This document shows, in pieces, positions 1 through 9,715 of a DNA stretch of 55,158 nt. The stretch is taken from the NCBI RefSeq assembly GCF_030704825.1, contig NZ_JAUYNX010000013.1, positions 1 through 55,158 of the forward strand, written 5' to 3'. Within the stretch, counting starts at the first letter, position 1. Each line of letters begins with the position of its first letter. The DNA comes from Brevundimonas sp. (GTDB lineage: Bacteria; Pseudomonadota; Alphaproteobacteria; Caulobacterales; Caulobacteraceae). The position numbers were made by a program, and so were the translations under genes. Under the pieces are notes generated by a model. The model saw only the letters and a list, made by a program, of their open reading frames with translations. It was not told the origin of the DNA and made no database searches.

Positions 1-1
1 G

Positions 2-145
2 GCCAGGCGCCCGGCGCCCCGTCCGGCGACGCGCGCTCCGGCTCCCGCCGCGACTGCCCCGGCGCCGGCCGAGGCCGCCGGCGAACGTCCGTATCAGGCC
101 CCCGCCGCCGAGACCCCCGCGCCGCCGCGCCAGTCCGTCCAGTAA
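2..145 (+). CDS. C-terminal tail of an unidentified gene cut by the window edge
   Basis: An open frame enters from the left edge and ends in TAA at 143-145. The 47 visible residues are almost entirely alanine, proline, arginine and glutamate and end in RQSVQ. Such low-complexity tails occur at the ends of many high-GC proteins, so no family can be named. It ends ten bases before the convergent stop of the ExbD gene at 156. The frame is inferred only from the absence of stops, so this is weak support. Confidence 0.35.
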   Translation, partial: ARRPAPRPATRAPAPAATAPAPAEAAGERPYQAPAAETPAPPRQSVQ

Positions 146-155
146 CGGACGCCGG

Positions 156-587
<432 letters not shown>

Positions 588-711
588 GACTGGTCACTCC
601 CGTGGTTGATCCGGGCAGTTCCAACCTTGGCCGCGACTTTTTGAAGGCGGAGTTTTCGTCGGGCCGCAATCGGGTCGGGAGGTCCCGAAGGGCCGACAAC
701 CGCGACCAAGG

Positions 712-742
712 AAAAAGGGCCGCGTCCCTGCGGACGCGGCCC
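712..742 (-). terminator. Rho-independent terminator behind the second ExbD gene
   Basis: A perfect 11-bp inverted repeat (717-727 with 732-742, loop CTGC) is followed on the minus strand by five T residues (complement of AAAAA at 712-716). It sits 26 bases past the stop of the gene at 768-1208, so it should end the transcript of that gene before the paralogue at 156-587. Confidence 0.85.
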
Positions 743-767
743 TCGATCATTCAGCGCGGCGAGACGT

Positions 768-1208
<441 letters not shown>

Positions 1209-1370
1209 GTGCTTCAGTCTCTCCATCCGGCGCGCCGCGACGGCGGCGAGCCAAGCTATGACGTTCGGTTCGTCTCTTGGCGTCCCGGAACCGGCTTGTA
1301 AAGCGGGTTCGGGCGGCTTGGGGTTCCATACCCTCTGGATTGTCTCAAATACGCCTGTCAGGCGAGCCGA

Positions 1371-1991
1371 TCAGCCCTTGGCCAGCTTCAGAAAGCGATC
1401 CTTCAGCGCGGCGTCGGACTTGAAGGCGCCAGTGAACCGGGTGGTGATGGTCGAAACGTGGCGGTGATGCACGCCGCGGGTGGTCATGCACTGGTGTTCC
1501 GCGTCGATCAGGACGGCGACGCCGGCCGGCTGAAGATTCGATTCGATGGCTTCGGCGATCAACTGGGTCAGGGTTTCCTGGGTCTGCAGCCGCCGGGCGA
1601 AGATTTCGACTACCCGGGCCAGCTTTGAGATGCCCACCACCTTCTCCGCCGGGATGTAGGCGACATAGGCCTTGCCCAGGAAGGGAGCCATGTGGTGTTC
1701 GCAATGGCTCTCGACCTCGATGTCGCGCAGCAACACCATGTCGTCGTAGCCCTGAACGTCCTCGAAGGTGCGCGACAGCTCCTTTTCGACATCGGCGTCA
1801 TAGCCGTCGAACCATTCGCCGTACGCGTCCACGACCCGTTTCGGCGTATCGATCAGACCCGGACGGTCGGGATCGTCGCCGGCCCAGGCCAGCAGGGTGC
1901 GGACAGCCTTCAGGGCTTCCTCCCGCGACGGGCGGCGCTTGGGCAGGTCGTTCTCGCCGACCAGAACAGGCTTGGCGGGGGTAAGGCTCAT
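1371..1991 (-). CDS. folE: GTP cyclohydrolase I (type IA)
   Basis: 206 residues, normal for the bacterial enzyme that turns GTP into dihydroneopterin triphosphate, the first step of folate synthesis in the cytoplasm. Zinc ligands are visible as Cys97 and His100 in ESHCEHH and Cys168 in EHQCMTTRG; the catalytic histidine is His99. The GVHH and ISTxTRF-like C-terminal elements of the GTP site are present ([14 protein letters not shown]). The start MSLTPAKP at 1991 leaves 113 bases to the divergent cysS start, enough for two promoters. Identification is secure. Confidence 0.97.
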   Translation of the reverse strand: MSLTPAKPVLVGENDLPKRRPSREEALKAVRTLLAWAGDDPDRPGLIDTPKRVVDAYGEWFDGYDADVEKELSRTFEDVQGYDDMVLLRDIEVESHCEHHMAPFLGKAYVAYIPAEKVVGISKLARVVEIFARRLQTQETLTQLIAEAIESNLQPAGVAVLIDAEHQCMTTRGVHHRHVSTITTRFTGAFKSDAALKDRFLKLAKG

Positions 1992-2104
1992 GGGGATTCT
2001 CGAACGCGCGGCTTTGTAAGTCGCGGGGGACTCTTTATCAGCTTGGCGGCGTATATGGGACCGCCGGTCCGTGCCGCAAGAAAACTCTCCCGCAAAGACT
2101 CCCC

Positions 2105-3514
2105 ATGCCGCTGACGATCTACGACACCCTTCACCGCGAAAAGCGCGTGTTCGAGCCGCGCGACCCGGAGCGGGTGACCCTCTATGTCTGCGGCCCGACG
2201 GTCTATGATTTCGCCCATATCGGCAATGCCCGCCCGCCGGTGGTGTTCGACGTCCTGGTGCGACTGCTGCGCCGGACTTACGGCGCGGACAAGGTCATCT
2301 ATGCCCGCAACGTCACCGACGTGGACGACAAGATCAACCAGAAGGCCGCCCGTGAGGGCACGCCCATAGGTGAGGTCACCGCCCGTTACGAGGCGGCCTA
2401 TCTGGAGGACATGAGCCGGCTGAACGTGTCGCCGCCGGACATCGCGCCCCATGTCACCGACCATATGGACGCCATCGTCGCCCAGATCGGCGCGATCATG
2501 GACCAGGGCTGCGCCTATGCGGCCGAGGGCCATGTGCTGTTCGACGTCTCGTCCTACGAGACCTATGGCCGGCTGTCCGGCCGGAACCTGGACGACATGA
2601 TCGCGGGCGCCCGGGTCGAGGTGGCGCCCTACAAGAAGAATCCGCACGACTTCGTGCTGTGGAAGCCTTCGAAAGAGGGCGAGCCGGCGTGGCCGTCGCC
2701 ATGGGGCGAGGGGCGGCCGGGCTGGCATATCGAATGCTCGGCCATGATCGAGGAGACGCTGGGCCTGCCGATCGACATCCACGGCGGCGGCATCGATTTG
2801 GTCTTTCCGCACCACGAGAACGAGATCGCCCAGGGCGTCTGCGCCCACGGCCATGCGCATGAGCCGGACCCGCACGCGGAATACAGCCGCTACTGGATGC
2901 ACAACGGCTTCCTGACCGTCGACGCGGAGAAGATGTCCAAGTCGATCGGCAACGTCCTGCTGCTGCATGATCTGGTCCGGAACATCCCGGGCGAGGTGGT
3001 CCGCTGGGCCCTGCTGAGCGCCCACTATCGCCAGCCGCTGGACTGGAACCAGTCGCTGCTGGACCAGAGCCGCAAGGCGCTGGATCGGCTGTATGGGGCG
3101 CTGCACCGGGCTGCCGGGGTCGAGGCCAATGGCGACGAGCCGCCCGAGGACTTCCTCAAGGCCATCGAGGACGACATCAACACGCCGGGCGCCATGGCGA
3201 CCCTGTTCGCCCTGTCCAGCGAGATCGAGCGCGCCATGACGGCCGGCGATCACGGCGTCGTGGCCCGCGCCAAGGGTGAGCTGATCGCCGCCGCAGCCAT
3301 CCTGGGGGTGCTTCAGGCCGAGCCGGCGACCTGGTTCGACGCCGGGGTCGACGACGCCTTCAAGGCCGAGGTCGAGACCCTGCTGGAACAGCGCGCCGCC
3401 GCCCGCGCCGGCAAGGACTGGCCCGAGGCCGACCGTATTCGGGACCGGCTCAACGCGTTGAATGTCGTGGTGATGGACGGCCCGGCCGGAGCGACCTGGC
3501 GGGTCAGGGGTTGA
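2105..3514 (+). CDS. cysS: Cysteinyl-tRNA synthetase
   Basis: 469 residues, the usual length. Class I signatures are clear: Cys29, the first zinc ligand, in [10 protein letters not shown]; the HIGH motif as HIGN at 38-41; and KMSKS at 276-280 followed by IGN. The WHIECSAM and [10 protein letters not shown] segments that carry the other zinc ligands are also present. It attaches cysteine to tRNA-Cys in the cytoplasm. It is divergent from folE and ends six bases before the convergent stop of the small gene at 3521, so it is probably transcribed alone. Confidence 0.98.
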   Translation: MPLTIYDTLHREKRVFEPRDPERVTLYVCGPTVYDFAHIGNARPPVVFDVLVRLLRRTYGADKVIYARNVTDVDDKINQKAAREGTPIGEVTARYEAAYLEDMSRLNVSPPDIAPHVTDHMDAIVAQIGAIMDQGCAYAAEGHVLFDVSSYETYGRLSGRNLDDMIAGARVEVAPYKKNPHDFVLWKPSKEGEPAWPSPWGEGRPGWHIECSAMIEETLGLPIDIHGGGIDLVFPHHENEIAQGVCAHGHAHEPDPHAEYSRYWMHNGFLTVDAEKMSKSIGNVLLLHDLVRNIPGEVVRWALLSAHYRQPLDWNQSLLDQSRKALDRLYGALHRAAGVEANGDEPPEDFLKAIEDDINTPGAMATLFALSSEIERAMTAGDHGVVARAKGELIAAAAILGVLQAEPATWFDAGVDDAFKAEVETLLEQRAAARAGKDWPEADRIRDRLNALNVVVMDGPAGATWRVRG

Positions 3515-3520
3515 GGCGGA

Positions 3521-3730
3521 TCAGGTAATCCTCTTGGCCGACACCGGGTCGCTGGCCGGGAAGGTCTCCTCGAGGCCCTCGTCCAGCAACGCTTCCTGGC
3601 GGTCTTCCACGTTACGCTCCTCTTCGCAGAGCTGATCCGGCTTGCCCTGTTCCCGCTCCGCCTTGCGGGCGTGGGGGATATCGTCGGCAGGGGCCTGCTG
3701 ATGATCGGATTTGTGCGTCTGGGTGGTCAT
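3521..3730 (-). CDS. Small hydrophilic protein with an EETFPASDPVS motif
   Basis: 69 residues, very charged, with no membrane segment or signal peptide. The C-terminal stretch LLDEGLEETFPASDPVSA recalls a small-protein family that is common in alphaproteobacteria and has no known function; I recognise the motif from memory only. The stop lies six bases from the convergent cysS stop. Upstream, on the same strand, is the acidic gene at 3742, with only 11 bases between them, so the two are probably co-transcribed. Stress-related roles are sometimes suggested for such small proteins, but nothing in the sequence shows one. Confidence 0.65.
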   Translation of the reverse strand: MTTQTHKSDHQQAPADDIPHARKAEREQGKPDQLCEEERNVEDRQEALLDEGLEETFPASDPVSAKRIT

Positions 3731-3741
3731 GGCCGCCCTCC

Positions 3742-4188
3742 TTATTTCGCTGGATGGTCTTCGTCGCCGTCGGGCCCGTATCCCAGGCCGGCGATGTCGT
3801 CATCGGAAAGACGTTTGGCCTCCCAGTGGGCGGCGCTGGCCTGGGCGCCGCGGACGTTTCGCATGAGACCGGTGTAAACCAGTTCGACCTCGTCGGGGCC
3901 GCGCTGGCCGCCGCTCTCGCCGTCGATCTCGGTCAGCCGCTGCCCGTCCACGCCCAGCAGGGCGTCGGCCTCGGCCTCGATGCCCGAAGCCCCGAGCTCA
4001 TCGTCCAGATCGGCTTCCTCGTCCTCGTCGAATTCTTCCTCGTCGGCGTCGCCGTCGGCCTGGGTGACGTCCAGCACCGGATCGGCCTCGTCCGGCAGGA
4101 TGTCGCCGTCGCCCTCATCGTCGATGTGGGTTTCGTCATAGACTTCCGACTGTTCCTGATCGTCCGAATAACCGTCGATCTCGGGCAT
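3742..4188 (-). CDS. Strongly acidic hypothetical protein
   Basis: 148 residues. The first 90 are dominated by aspartate and glutamate (for example DEEEFDEDEEADLDDEL) and look disordered. The last 50 or so are better mixed, with a possible folded segment around DEVELVYTGLMRNVRGAQASAAHWE and a tail RLSDDDIAGLGYGPDGDEDH. There is no signal peptide or membrane segment. It is followed 11 bases later by the small gene at 3521-3730 and preceded by flmG on the same strand with a 38-base gap. I do not recognise the family. The strong acidity could suit a nucleic-acid mimic or a binding partner of a basic protein, but that is speculation. Confidence 0.6.
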   Translation of the reverse strand: MPEIDGYSDDQEQSEVYDETHIDDEGDGDILPDEADPVLDVTQADGDADEEEFDEDEEADLDDELGASGIEAEADALLGVDGQRLTEIDGESGGQRGPDEVELVYTGLMRNVRGAQASAAHWEAKRLSDDDIAGLGYGPDGDEDHPAK

Positions 4189-4226
4189 GCCGTCACCTCC
4201 CTGTTCGGAAGGTCAACGCTGCGCCG

Positions 4227-6023
4227 CTATCCGGCGTTCCCCGTCTTCACCGCGTCGTCGAGCGCGGCGCGGATGCGACCGATGGCGTCCTCCCAGCCAT
4301 CGAAGCTGTCGCGGGGGAAATAGCGCAGGTGCGGATAGAACGGATATTTGTCCGTCGCCAGGAAATGCCAGTCGTCCGGAGCGGTTACCATCCAGGCCGT
4401 TCCGCCGACCGCCGCGGCCAGGTTGGTCCCCGCGATGCCCGGGCCGATGACCAGGTCCAGCGCGACGGACAGGGCGGCCACATCCTCCAGGTCGTCCTTC
4501 AGATCGATGGGCGGAGTCCAGATCGACACCCCGGCCGTTTCGGCCGCGGCCAGATCCTCGGCGACGTCGCCGCACTGCAGATTGACCATCACCGCGCCCG
4601 GTGTCTCCAGGACCGGTCGCCAGCGTTCGAAGCCCGAGAAATAGCGGGCTCTTGATCCGGTCAGCACCAGGCTCTTCCAGTGCAGGCCCACCTTGAGGCC
4701 CGGGCCCAGCTTCTCCAGTTCGGCCTTCCAGTGCGCGATCCTGCCAGGATCGGCGGCCAGATAGCCGCGCCGGTCCGGGAAGCGGTCGATGGACGGGCGG
4801 AACAGGGCCAGCATCGAGGCCATCGGGATCCAGGCGTCGACCGCGCCCTCGCCGTCTTCCATCGCCTCCAGGAAGGGGACATAGCGAGTGATCCGCCCCT
4901 CCAGTTTGACGGCCCTGTGCCCGCCGACCACCGCCGTCGGGAAGGCGCGCTGGAACAGGGCGACCAATCGCGGCTCCACCGCGATGAACACCTTGCCCTC
5001 CGGCCCGACCGCCTCGATGGCGTCGCCGACGCAGGTTCCGAACAGCATCTCATCGGCGATGCCCTGTTCGCCGAGGATCAGCAGCCGTCGCCCCGCCATC
5101 TCCCCGACCGCGCCGTCCCAGCGCGGGGCGTCGACGGCCACCCGCATGGCTTCCGGCAGATGCGGATCCAGACGCACATCATAGGCTTCGAAGCCTTCGG
5201 GAATGCGCCCCAGGGCCATCAGCTGCAGGGCCCGGGCCATGGTCATCATGGCCCGCTCATAGGGGCTCTCGGCGCCGGGCAGGGCGGCGTCCAGATCCTC
5301 CAGCGCGCCGAGGGCGTCGCCCAGCGGCTGGCGGGCGTTGGCGCGGTTGTAACGGGCCTTGGCGAAGCCGGGATCGTGCCGCAACGCCTCCTCGAAGAAG
5401 GTCAGGGCGGTTGTCATGTCGCCCTGGTCGCTCAGCACCGTACCCAGCGTGTTCCACAGCACCGGCGATTCGGGCTCTACCCCCAGCAGGGCCCTCAGGG
5501 TTTCGACCGCGTCGCCGTAGCGTTTCTGGTCCCGCTGCACGCAGGCCAGGTTGTTGGTCGCCTCGACGTGGCCGGGATCGGCCGCCAGGTATTTCAGAAG
5601 CAGCTTCTCGGCGATGTCGAGATAGCCCATCTGCTGCGCCAGCCGACCCAGGTCGTGGGCCACGTCGGTTTCGTTGGGCAGCAGCTTCAGCGCCGCCTCA
5701 TAGGCCAGCAGGGCCTGGCCCAGGTCGCCCGACTTCTCGCGGCATATGGCCAGCACATGCCAGGCCAGGCCGTTGGTTTCGTCGATCCGCAGCGCGTCCA
5801 GCGCCCGCCGGGCGCCCAGGGCGAAGTCGCCGGCGCGGATCGCCATCAGGGCGGCCTTCAGCTTCTCCAGCGCCTTGCGCTGGGCCTTCACCGCCAGTTT
5901 CGGGCTGGCCAACTGGCGTGACAGCTTCCGAAGGGCTTCGGGCGAGGCGGAATCGCCGACGACGCCCTGGGCCGCGGGGGCCATCGCATGGACGAGTTCG
6001 GGAGCCAGTTCGGCTGCGGACAT
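4227..6023 (-). CDS. flmG: TPR-glycosyltransferase, FlmG-like flagellin glycosyltransferase
   Basis: 598 residues in two modules. Residues about 50-290 form tandem tetratricopeptide repeats (recurring WHVLAICREKSGDLGQALLAYEAAL-type units, split here by helix breaks). The C-terminal half, from about RRLLILGEQGIADEM onward, is a GT-B-like glycosyltransferase domain ending with a donor-site-like VIGPGIAGTNLAAA stretch. In Caulobacter, FlmG has this architecture: the TPR part binds flagellin and the GT part adds a nonulosonic sugar. The position directly divergent from flbT-flaF-flagellin supports the same job. I chose the ATG at 6023 (MSAAELAPE) because AGGA lies seven bases upstream; a longer in-frame start at 6146 would run into the flbT leader. 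The symbol rests on architecture and context, not alignment. Confidence 0.75.
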   Translation of the reverse strand: MSAAELAPELVHAMAPAAQGVVGDSASPEALRKLSRQLASPKLAVKAQRKALEKLKAALMAIRAGDFALGARRALDALRIDETNGLAWHVLAICREKSGDLGQALLAYEAALKLLPNETDVAHDLGRLAQQMGYLDIAEKLLLKYLAADPGHVEATNNLACVQRDQKRYGDAVETLRALLGVEPESPVLWNTLGTVLSDQGDMTTALTFFEEALRHDPGFAKARYNRANARQPLGDALGALEDLDAALPGAESPYERAMMTMARALQLMALGRIPEGFEAYDVRLDPHLPEAMRVAVDAPRWDGAVGEMAGRRLLILGEQGIADEMLFGTCVGDAIEAVGPEGKVFIAVEPRLVALFQRAFPTAVVGGHRAVKLEGRITRYVPFLEAMEDGEGAVDAWIPMASMLALFRPSIDRFPDRRGYLAADPGRIAHWKAELEKLGPGLKVGLHWKSLVLTGSRARYFSGFERWRPVLETPGAVMVNLQCGDVAEDLAAAETAGVSIWTPPIDLKDDLEDVAALSVALDLVIGPGIAGTNLAAAVGGTAWMVTAPDDWHFLATDKYPFYPHLRYFPRDSFDGWEDAIGRIRAALDDAVKTGNAG

Positions 6024-6076
6024 GGAACGATCCTGAGGTGATCCGCGACGATTGCCGGCCGGGTCACAAGACATGG

Positions 6077-6096
6077 TTAACCACGTCTGTTTAACC
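6077..6096. promoter_or_regulatory. Two TTAACC half-sites between flmG and flbT (possible CtrA box)
   Basis: In the 131-base divergent gap, TTAACC occurs at 6077-6082 and again at 6091-6096. Caulobacterales CtrA boxes have TTAA pairs separated by seven bases; here the spacer is ten, so this is an imperfect match or two half-sites. The place is right for cell-cycle control of flagellar genes, but the match alone is not proof. Confidence 0.3.
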
Positions 6097-6154
6097 TGCG
6101 TTCGTTCCCGGCTTCCTAACGTCGTCGCGAGCCCGCCAGGAGACACTCCCGCAA

Positions 6155-6577
6155 ATGCCGCTCAAGCTGTCCCTGAAGCCCGGCGAGAAATTCGTGCTCA
6201 ACGGAGCCGTGGTCCAGAATGGCGATCGCCGCGGCGTTCTGATCCTTCAGAACAAGGCGTCGGTGCTGCGCGAGAAGGACATCCTCCAGCCCGGGGACGT
6301 CAACACCCCGGCGAAGCGGATCTATTTCCCGGTCATGATGATGTACCTGGACGAGGCCGGCGCGCCCAAGGTCTACGACGAGTTCGCCCGGCGCCTGACC
6401 GAATTCATGGGAGCGTCGCGCAATCCGCAGGTCCTGGCCGATTGCGTCGACGCCTCGCGGCACGTGATGGCGCGCGAATACTACAAGGCGCTGATGGCCG
6501 CGCGAAAACTGGTTGATTACGAGGAAGGTCTGGCGAATGTCGCTGCAGGCGTACAAGACCGCGGCCACGCGGACTGA
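6155..6577 (+). CDS. flbT: Flagellin synthesis regulator FlbT
   Basis: 140 residues, the usual FlbT size, starting [20 protein letters not shown], which is typical of the family. In Caulobacter, FlbT acts after transcription: it binds the leader of flagellin mRNA and lowers its translation or stability when hook assembly is incomplete. The flagellin gene itself lies 535 bases downstream with a leader of about 65 bases. A GGAG sequence lies about 12 bases before the ATG, a rather long spacing. Its last 41 bases overlap flaF in another frame, which implies coupled translation. Confidence 0.93.
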   Translation: MPLKLSLKPGEKFVLNGAVVQNGDRRGVLILQNKASVLREKDILQPGDVNTPAKRIYFPVMMMYLDEAGAPKVYDEFARRLTEFMGASRNPQVLADCVDASRHVMAREYYKALMAARKLVDYEEGLANVAAGVQDRGHAD

Positions 6578-6911
6578 AAACCCGCGTGAGATGGAGTATC
6601 GGCTGTTCGGGCAGGTGACCCGGGCGCTGATGCACGCCTCGACGGTCGATCCGTCCGACGTCGCCACCCGCATCGACGCCCTCGACTGGAATCGGCGCCT
6701 GTGGTCGGCGCTGGCCACCGACTGCGCCAATCCCGACAATGGCATGGACAAGGCGCTGCGGGCCCAGATCATCTCGATCAGCCTGTTCGTCAGCCGTCAC
6801 TCCTCGACGATCATGCGCGGCGAGGACGACTTCGAGGCTCTCATCGACATCAACAAGATGGTCATGCAGGGCCTGGCGGGACCGGGCCCCGGCGCGCAAC
6901 AGGCGGCCTGA
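6537..6911 (+). CDS. flaF: Flagellar biosynthesis regulator FlaF
   Basis: 124 residues starting [20 protein letters not shown], the characteristic FlaF opening. FlaF is needed for flagellin synthesis and secretion and acts opposite to FlbT. The ATG at 6537 has GGAAGG eight bases upstream, inside the flbT coding sequence; an upstream in-frame start at 6513 lacks a site and does not fit the family. The protein is helical, cytoplasmic, with no membrane segment. Together with flbT and flagellin it forms the conserved alphaproteobacterial flagellin-control module. Confidence 0.93.
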   Translation: MSLQAYKTAATRTENPREMEYRLFGQVTRALMHASTVDPSDVATRIDALDWNRRLWSALATDCANPDNGMDKALRAQIISISLFVSRHSSTIMRGEDDFEALIDINKMVMQGLAGPGPGAQQAA

Positions 6912-7020
6912 TCGTCCGACGGTAGGCAAGCGGCGACCGGCCGCCCGGTCAGACCTGCCGGGTTCCGGGTTCGTACCGAACAACTACTTGAAACTATTCA
7001 TCTTTGTTTGCAGCCGGGCG

Positions 7021-7035
7021 CGGCCCGAACCTTGC
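7021..7035 (+). promoter_or_regulatory. Candidate sigma-54 promoter for flagellin
   Basis: CGGC at 7021-7024 and TTGC at 7032-7035 are separated by seven bases, matching the spacing and most bases of the sigma-54 consensus (TGGCACG-N4-TTGC), with mismatches at the first T and at the A. Transcription would start near 7047, giving a leader of about 65 bases. Caulobacter flagellin genes use sigma-54, which supports the call. Confidence 0.5.
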
Positions 7036-7111
7036 GGGGCCGTGCGCGAACCAGAACTGGTTCGACGGCCAGAAGGCCGTTCTTCACCCGACCAGAATGG
7101 AAGGACAGCCG

Positions 7112-7939
7112 ATGGTTATGTCGGTCAATACGAATACGGGTGCGCAAATCGCACTCCAGAACCTGAACGCGACCAACGCCTCCCTGGCGATCACGCAGAA
7201 CCGGATCAACACCGGCAAGTCTGTGTCGAGCGCCAAGGACAATGGAGCCATCTGGGCCATCGCCCAGGGGCAACGGGCCGATATCGGGGCTTTGAGCGCG
7301 GTGAAACAGTCGCTCGACCGGGGCATCGCCGCGGTGGATGTGGCGCTGGCGGCGGGCGAGACGGTCTCCGACCTCTTGCTGCAGATGAAGGAGAAGGCCC
7401 TGGCGGCGACCGATTCGTCGCTGAAGACTTCGGCGCGGGCCGCGCTGAACGAGGATTTCAAGTCCCTGCGTGACCAGATCGCGTCGGTCACCGGCAATGC
7501 CGAATTCAACGGGGTCAACCTGCTGAACACCGGCGCCACCGGTTTCGCCGCCCTGGCCAATGTCGCCGGAACCTCTTCTCTCACCGTGGGGGCCGAGGTG
7601 CTCGCGTTGGGCGGATCCAACGTCACCGTGGCCACGACGCAGTCGATCGACACGCTGACAAAGGCGATCGCGTCCCTCACGGTCGTGACCGCTTCCATCG
7701 ATCTGGTTTCGGCTTCGCTCGCGCGGCTGGGCACCAAGTCGAAGGCGCTTTCGACCCACAACACCTTCGTCAGCAAGCTGACGGATGCGCTGGAGGCGGG
7801 AGTGGGCAACCTTGTCGACGCCGATCTGGCGAAGGAAAGCGCCAAGCTCCAGGCCCTGCAGACGAAGCAGCAACTGGGGGTTCAGGCTCTGGGAATCGCC
7901 AACCAGACTCCGCAGCTCGTGCTGTCGCTGTTCCAGTAG
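7112..7939 (+). CDS. Flagellin
   Basis: 275 residues, the size of Caulobacter-type short flagellins. The N-terminal D0/D1 region is conserved (SVNTNTGAQIALQNLN, then LAITQNRINTGKSVSSAKD), as is the C-terminal D0 helix ending QALGIANQTPQLVLSLFQ. The middle is short and rich in Ser, Thr and Val, the kind of surface that FlmG-type enzymes glycosylate. AGGA lies six bases before the ATG at 7112; an in-frame ATG at 7118 is the alternative. It is exported through the flagellar type III system, aided by FlaF, and limited by FlbT. No second flagellin gene is visible in the window. Confidence 0.95.
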   Translation: MVMSVNTNTGAQIALQNLNATNASLAITQNRINTGKSVSSAKDNGAIWAIAQGQRADIGALSAVKQSLDRGIAAVDVALAAGETVSDLLLQMKEKALAATDSSLKTSARAALNEDFKSLRDQIASVTGNAEFNGVNLLNTGATGFAALANVAGTSSLTVGAEVLALGGSNVTVATTQSIDTLTKAIASLTVVTASIDLVSASLARLGTKSKALSTHNTFVSKLTDALEAGVGNLVDADLAKESAKLQALQTKQQLGVQALGIANQTPQLVLSLFQ

Positions 7940-7956
7940 TTTCAGGTTCTCGCAGG

Positions 7957-7982
7957 CGCCGGAGGGGGAGACCTCTCCGGCG
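7957..7982 (+). terminator. Hairpin after flagellin, possible terminator
   Basis: An 8-bp perfect stem (CGCCGGAG at 7957-7964 with CTCCGGCG at 7975-7982) and a ten-base loop lie 18 bases after the flagellin stop. Only a broken T-rich run follows, so termination may be weak. It also separates flagellin from the convergent gene at 7993. Confidence 0.45.
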
Positions 7983-7992
7983 TCTCGTGCTT

Positions 7993-8625
7993 TCAGCCCA
8001 GACCGGTCGTCTGATAGATCGCCAGGAAAGCGCGGCTGACGATCTCCCACGCAACCCAGACGAAGACGCAGACTCCCGCCACGCCGCCCCAGCCGACCAG
8101 CACCACCACCCCGTCCCGCTGCATGAGGCCGAAGCCGAAGGTGGAGATGATCAGGGCCGGCACCAGATTTCCGCCCCAGATGGGCAGGATCAGGATGAAC
8201 GCCAATACCACCGTGGCGACGCCGATCAGAACCTCCGACACCTCGCTGGTCATGATCGAGAGGCGCGGCCTGGAAAGCCGTTCCACCATTCTGAGCCGGG
8301 GCAGCACCTTCTCCACACCATGCCGGTAGGTCTCGCGTTCGATCCAGCGGCGCAGGGCCCATTTGGGCAGCCATAACTGGTCTTGGCGCACCATCAGCTG
8401 CAGGCCCATCAGCAACAGGGGAGCGCCCAGGATCGTCGTCGTTCCCGGAATGATGCCGATGGCGATGTTCAGCAGGCCGAAGAACAGCATCAGGGCGCCG
8501 AAGCCGCGCTCGCCGAACGCGTTGATCAGTTCACCCAGATAGAGCTTCGGGTCTTCCTTGGCGCCGATGTCCTCGATCACCTGCGAGAAGGACCGGCTGT
8601 CGCTCTGATAGTCATAGTCGGGCAT
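7993..8625 (-). CDS. ExoD-family inner-membrane protein (copy 1)
   Basis: 210 residues starting MPDYDYQSDSRSFSQVIED. It has the ExoD-type layout: a soluble start, the LYLGELINAFGERGFGALMLFFGLLN segment (two helices and a Pro/Gly turn, IGIIPGTTTILGAPLLLMG), the charged middle, then two or three hydrophobic helices including LPIWGGNLVPALIISTFGFGLMQRDG. ExoD was named for an exopolysaccharide defect in rhizobia; the biochemical role is unknown. An extended in-frame start at 8697 has no ribosome site and adds non-conserved residues. Its paralogue lies 92 bases upstream on the same strand. Confidence 0.8.
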   Translation of the reverse strand: MPDYDYQSDSRSFSQVIEDIGAKEDPKLYLGELINAFGERGFGALMLFFGLLNIAIGIIPGTTTILGAPLLLMGLQLMVRQDQLWLPKWALRRWIERETYRHGVEKVLPRLRMVERLSRPRLSIMTSEVSEVLIGVATVVLAFILILPIWGGNLVPALIISTFGFGLMQRDGVVVLVGWGGVAGVCVFVWVAWEIVSRAFLAIYQTTGLG

Positions 8626-8717
8626 CGGCGACGGGTCCGGGCATTGATGACTCGATCTAGGCGCGACCGCGTCCCCGCGCCACTTAACAAACGTCAATCC
8701 TCAACGCGGGCGCAGCC

Positions 8718-9353
8718 TCAGACCAGTCCTGCGATCCATCCCAGTCCCTGTTGGAGCCCGGCCACGATGAGCTTCCACGCGAGGAACAGGATGGCCACGG
8801 CGAACGCGGTGGTCAGCCAGCCCAGCAGGACCGCCAGGCCGTCCCGTTGGATCACGCCCAGCGAGAAGAAGGCGATCGCGACGGCGGGAATCAGATTGCC
8901 GCCGAAGATCGGCAGCACCAGTACAGCCGACAGGAACAGGCAGGCCAGGCCGATCAGGCCCTGGCCGAAGCCGCCGGTCAGGAAATACAGGCGTGGCCGC
9001 GACAACCGCTCGCTCCAGCGAACGGGCCTGGCCAACCGGCCGCTGAGCTTGCGAAAGGCGCTTCGGTTGATCGAGACCCGCTCGGCCCATCGCGGAATCC
9101 AGAGGGTGTCGCGGCCCCAGGCCAGCTCCATCGACAGCAGCAGCAGCGGCGCTCCGGTCAGGGTGGTTCCCCCTGGCGGCCAGGGGAGCAGGTTGATCAG
9201 GGCGAAAAAGAACATCACCGGCCCGAAGGCCCGGTCCCCGAACGCTTCGACGACCTCGCCCAGGCAGAGCTTTTCGGCGCGGCGCGCCGCCAGAATGGCC
9301 AGCACCTCCGAAAACGCGCGCGGCCGGCCGGTCGAGGTCTCGATCAGGGTCAT
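8718..9353 (-). CDS. ExoD-family inner-membrane protein (copy 2)
   Basis: 211 residues, clearly related to the gene just downstream: both contain LGE-(L/V)-(I/V)-xAFG, a PGGTTLTGAPLLLLSMEL-like turn and a LPIFGGNLIPAVAIAFFSLGVIQRDG helix. Three or four hydrophobic segments place it in the inner membrane. The family is linked with exopolysaccharide in rhizobia, but the molecular function is not known. The two copies are adjacent and on the same strand, so they are probably an old tandem duplication; they differ at many positions. Start MTLIETSTGR at 9353. Confidence 0.8.
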   Translation of the reverse strand: MTLIETSTGRPRAFSEVLAILAARRAEKLCLGEVVEAFGDRAFGPVMFFFALINLLPWPPGGTTLTGAPLLLLSMELAWGRDTLWIPRWAERVSINRSAFRKLSGRLARPVRWSERLSRPRLYFLTGGFGQGLIGLACLFLSAVLVLPIFGGNLIPAVAIAFFSLGVIQRDGLAVLLGWLTTAFAVAILFLAWKLIVAGLQQGLGWIAGLV

Positions 9354-9411
9354 GCGCGGACGCTATCGGTGCGACCGGGATGCGTCATCCTTGCTCACGC
9401 TACGGGCGCGA

Positions 9412-9594
9412 TCAGTGTTTCACGTGCTCGGGCTTGCCCTTGCGTTTGGTGTGGGCGAATTCCTCGAGTTGCTTCTCGGTCATCGACAGCATCGACTTCG
9501 ACGCGCCCTTCAGCTCGGACTTGGGCGTGTCGCCGCGCTTGGCCGACAGGGCGGCGCCAGCGGCCTTCTGCTGGGCGGCGGATTTGGCTGGCAT
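9412..9594 (-). CDS. Small basic DUF3008-type protein
   Basis: 60 residues beginning MPAKSAAQQKAAGAALSAKR and ending TKRKGKPEHVKH. The opening MPAKSAAQQ and the closing KRKGKPEHV match what I recall of the DUF3008 family, small lysine-rich proteins of unknown function. A perfect AAGGAG lies seven bases before the ATG, which fixes this start against longer upstream frames. It is likely to be soluble; nothing shows a partner. Confidence 0.8.
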   Translation of the reverse strand: MPAKSAAQQKAAGAALSAKRGDTPKSELKGASKSMLSMTEKQLEEFAHTKRKGKPEHVKH

Positions 9595-9715
9595 GGCGTA
9601 GCTCCTTTTTCGCGAACAGGAAAACCGGCGCGGATCGGCCGGGTTCCCTTTCCCGCGCCAAACGGTGGTATGTTGGGACATCGGACCGGTCCGACGGACA
9701 CTTGGAGCGATCGAC

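Noticed and set aside
6077..6096. A canonical CtrA box before flbT
   Set aside because: The TTAA pair is ten bases apart instead of seven, so it is listed only as a low-confidence site and not as a firm CtrA box.
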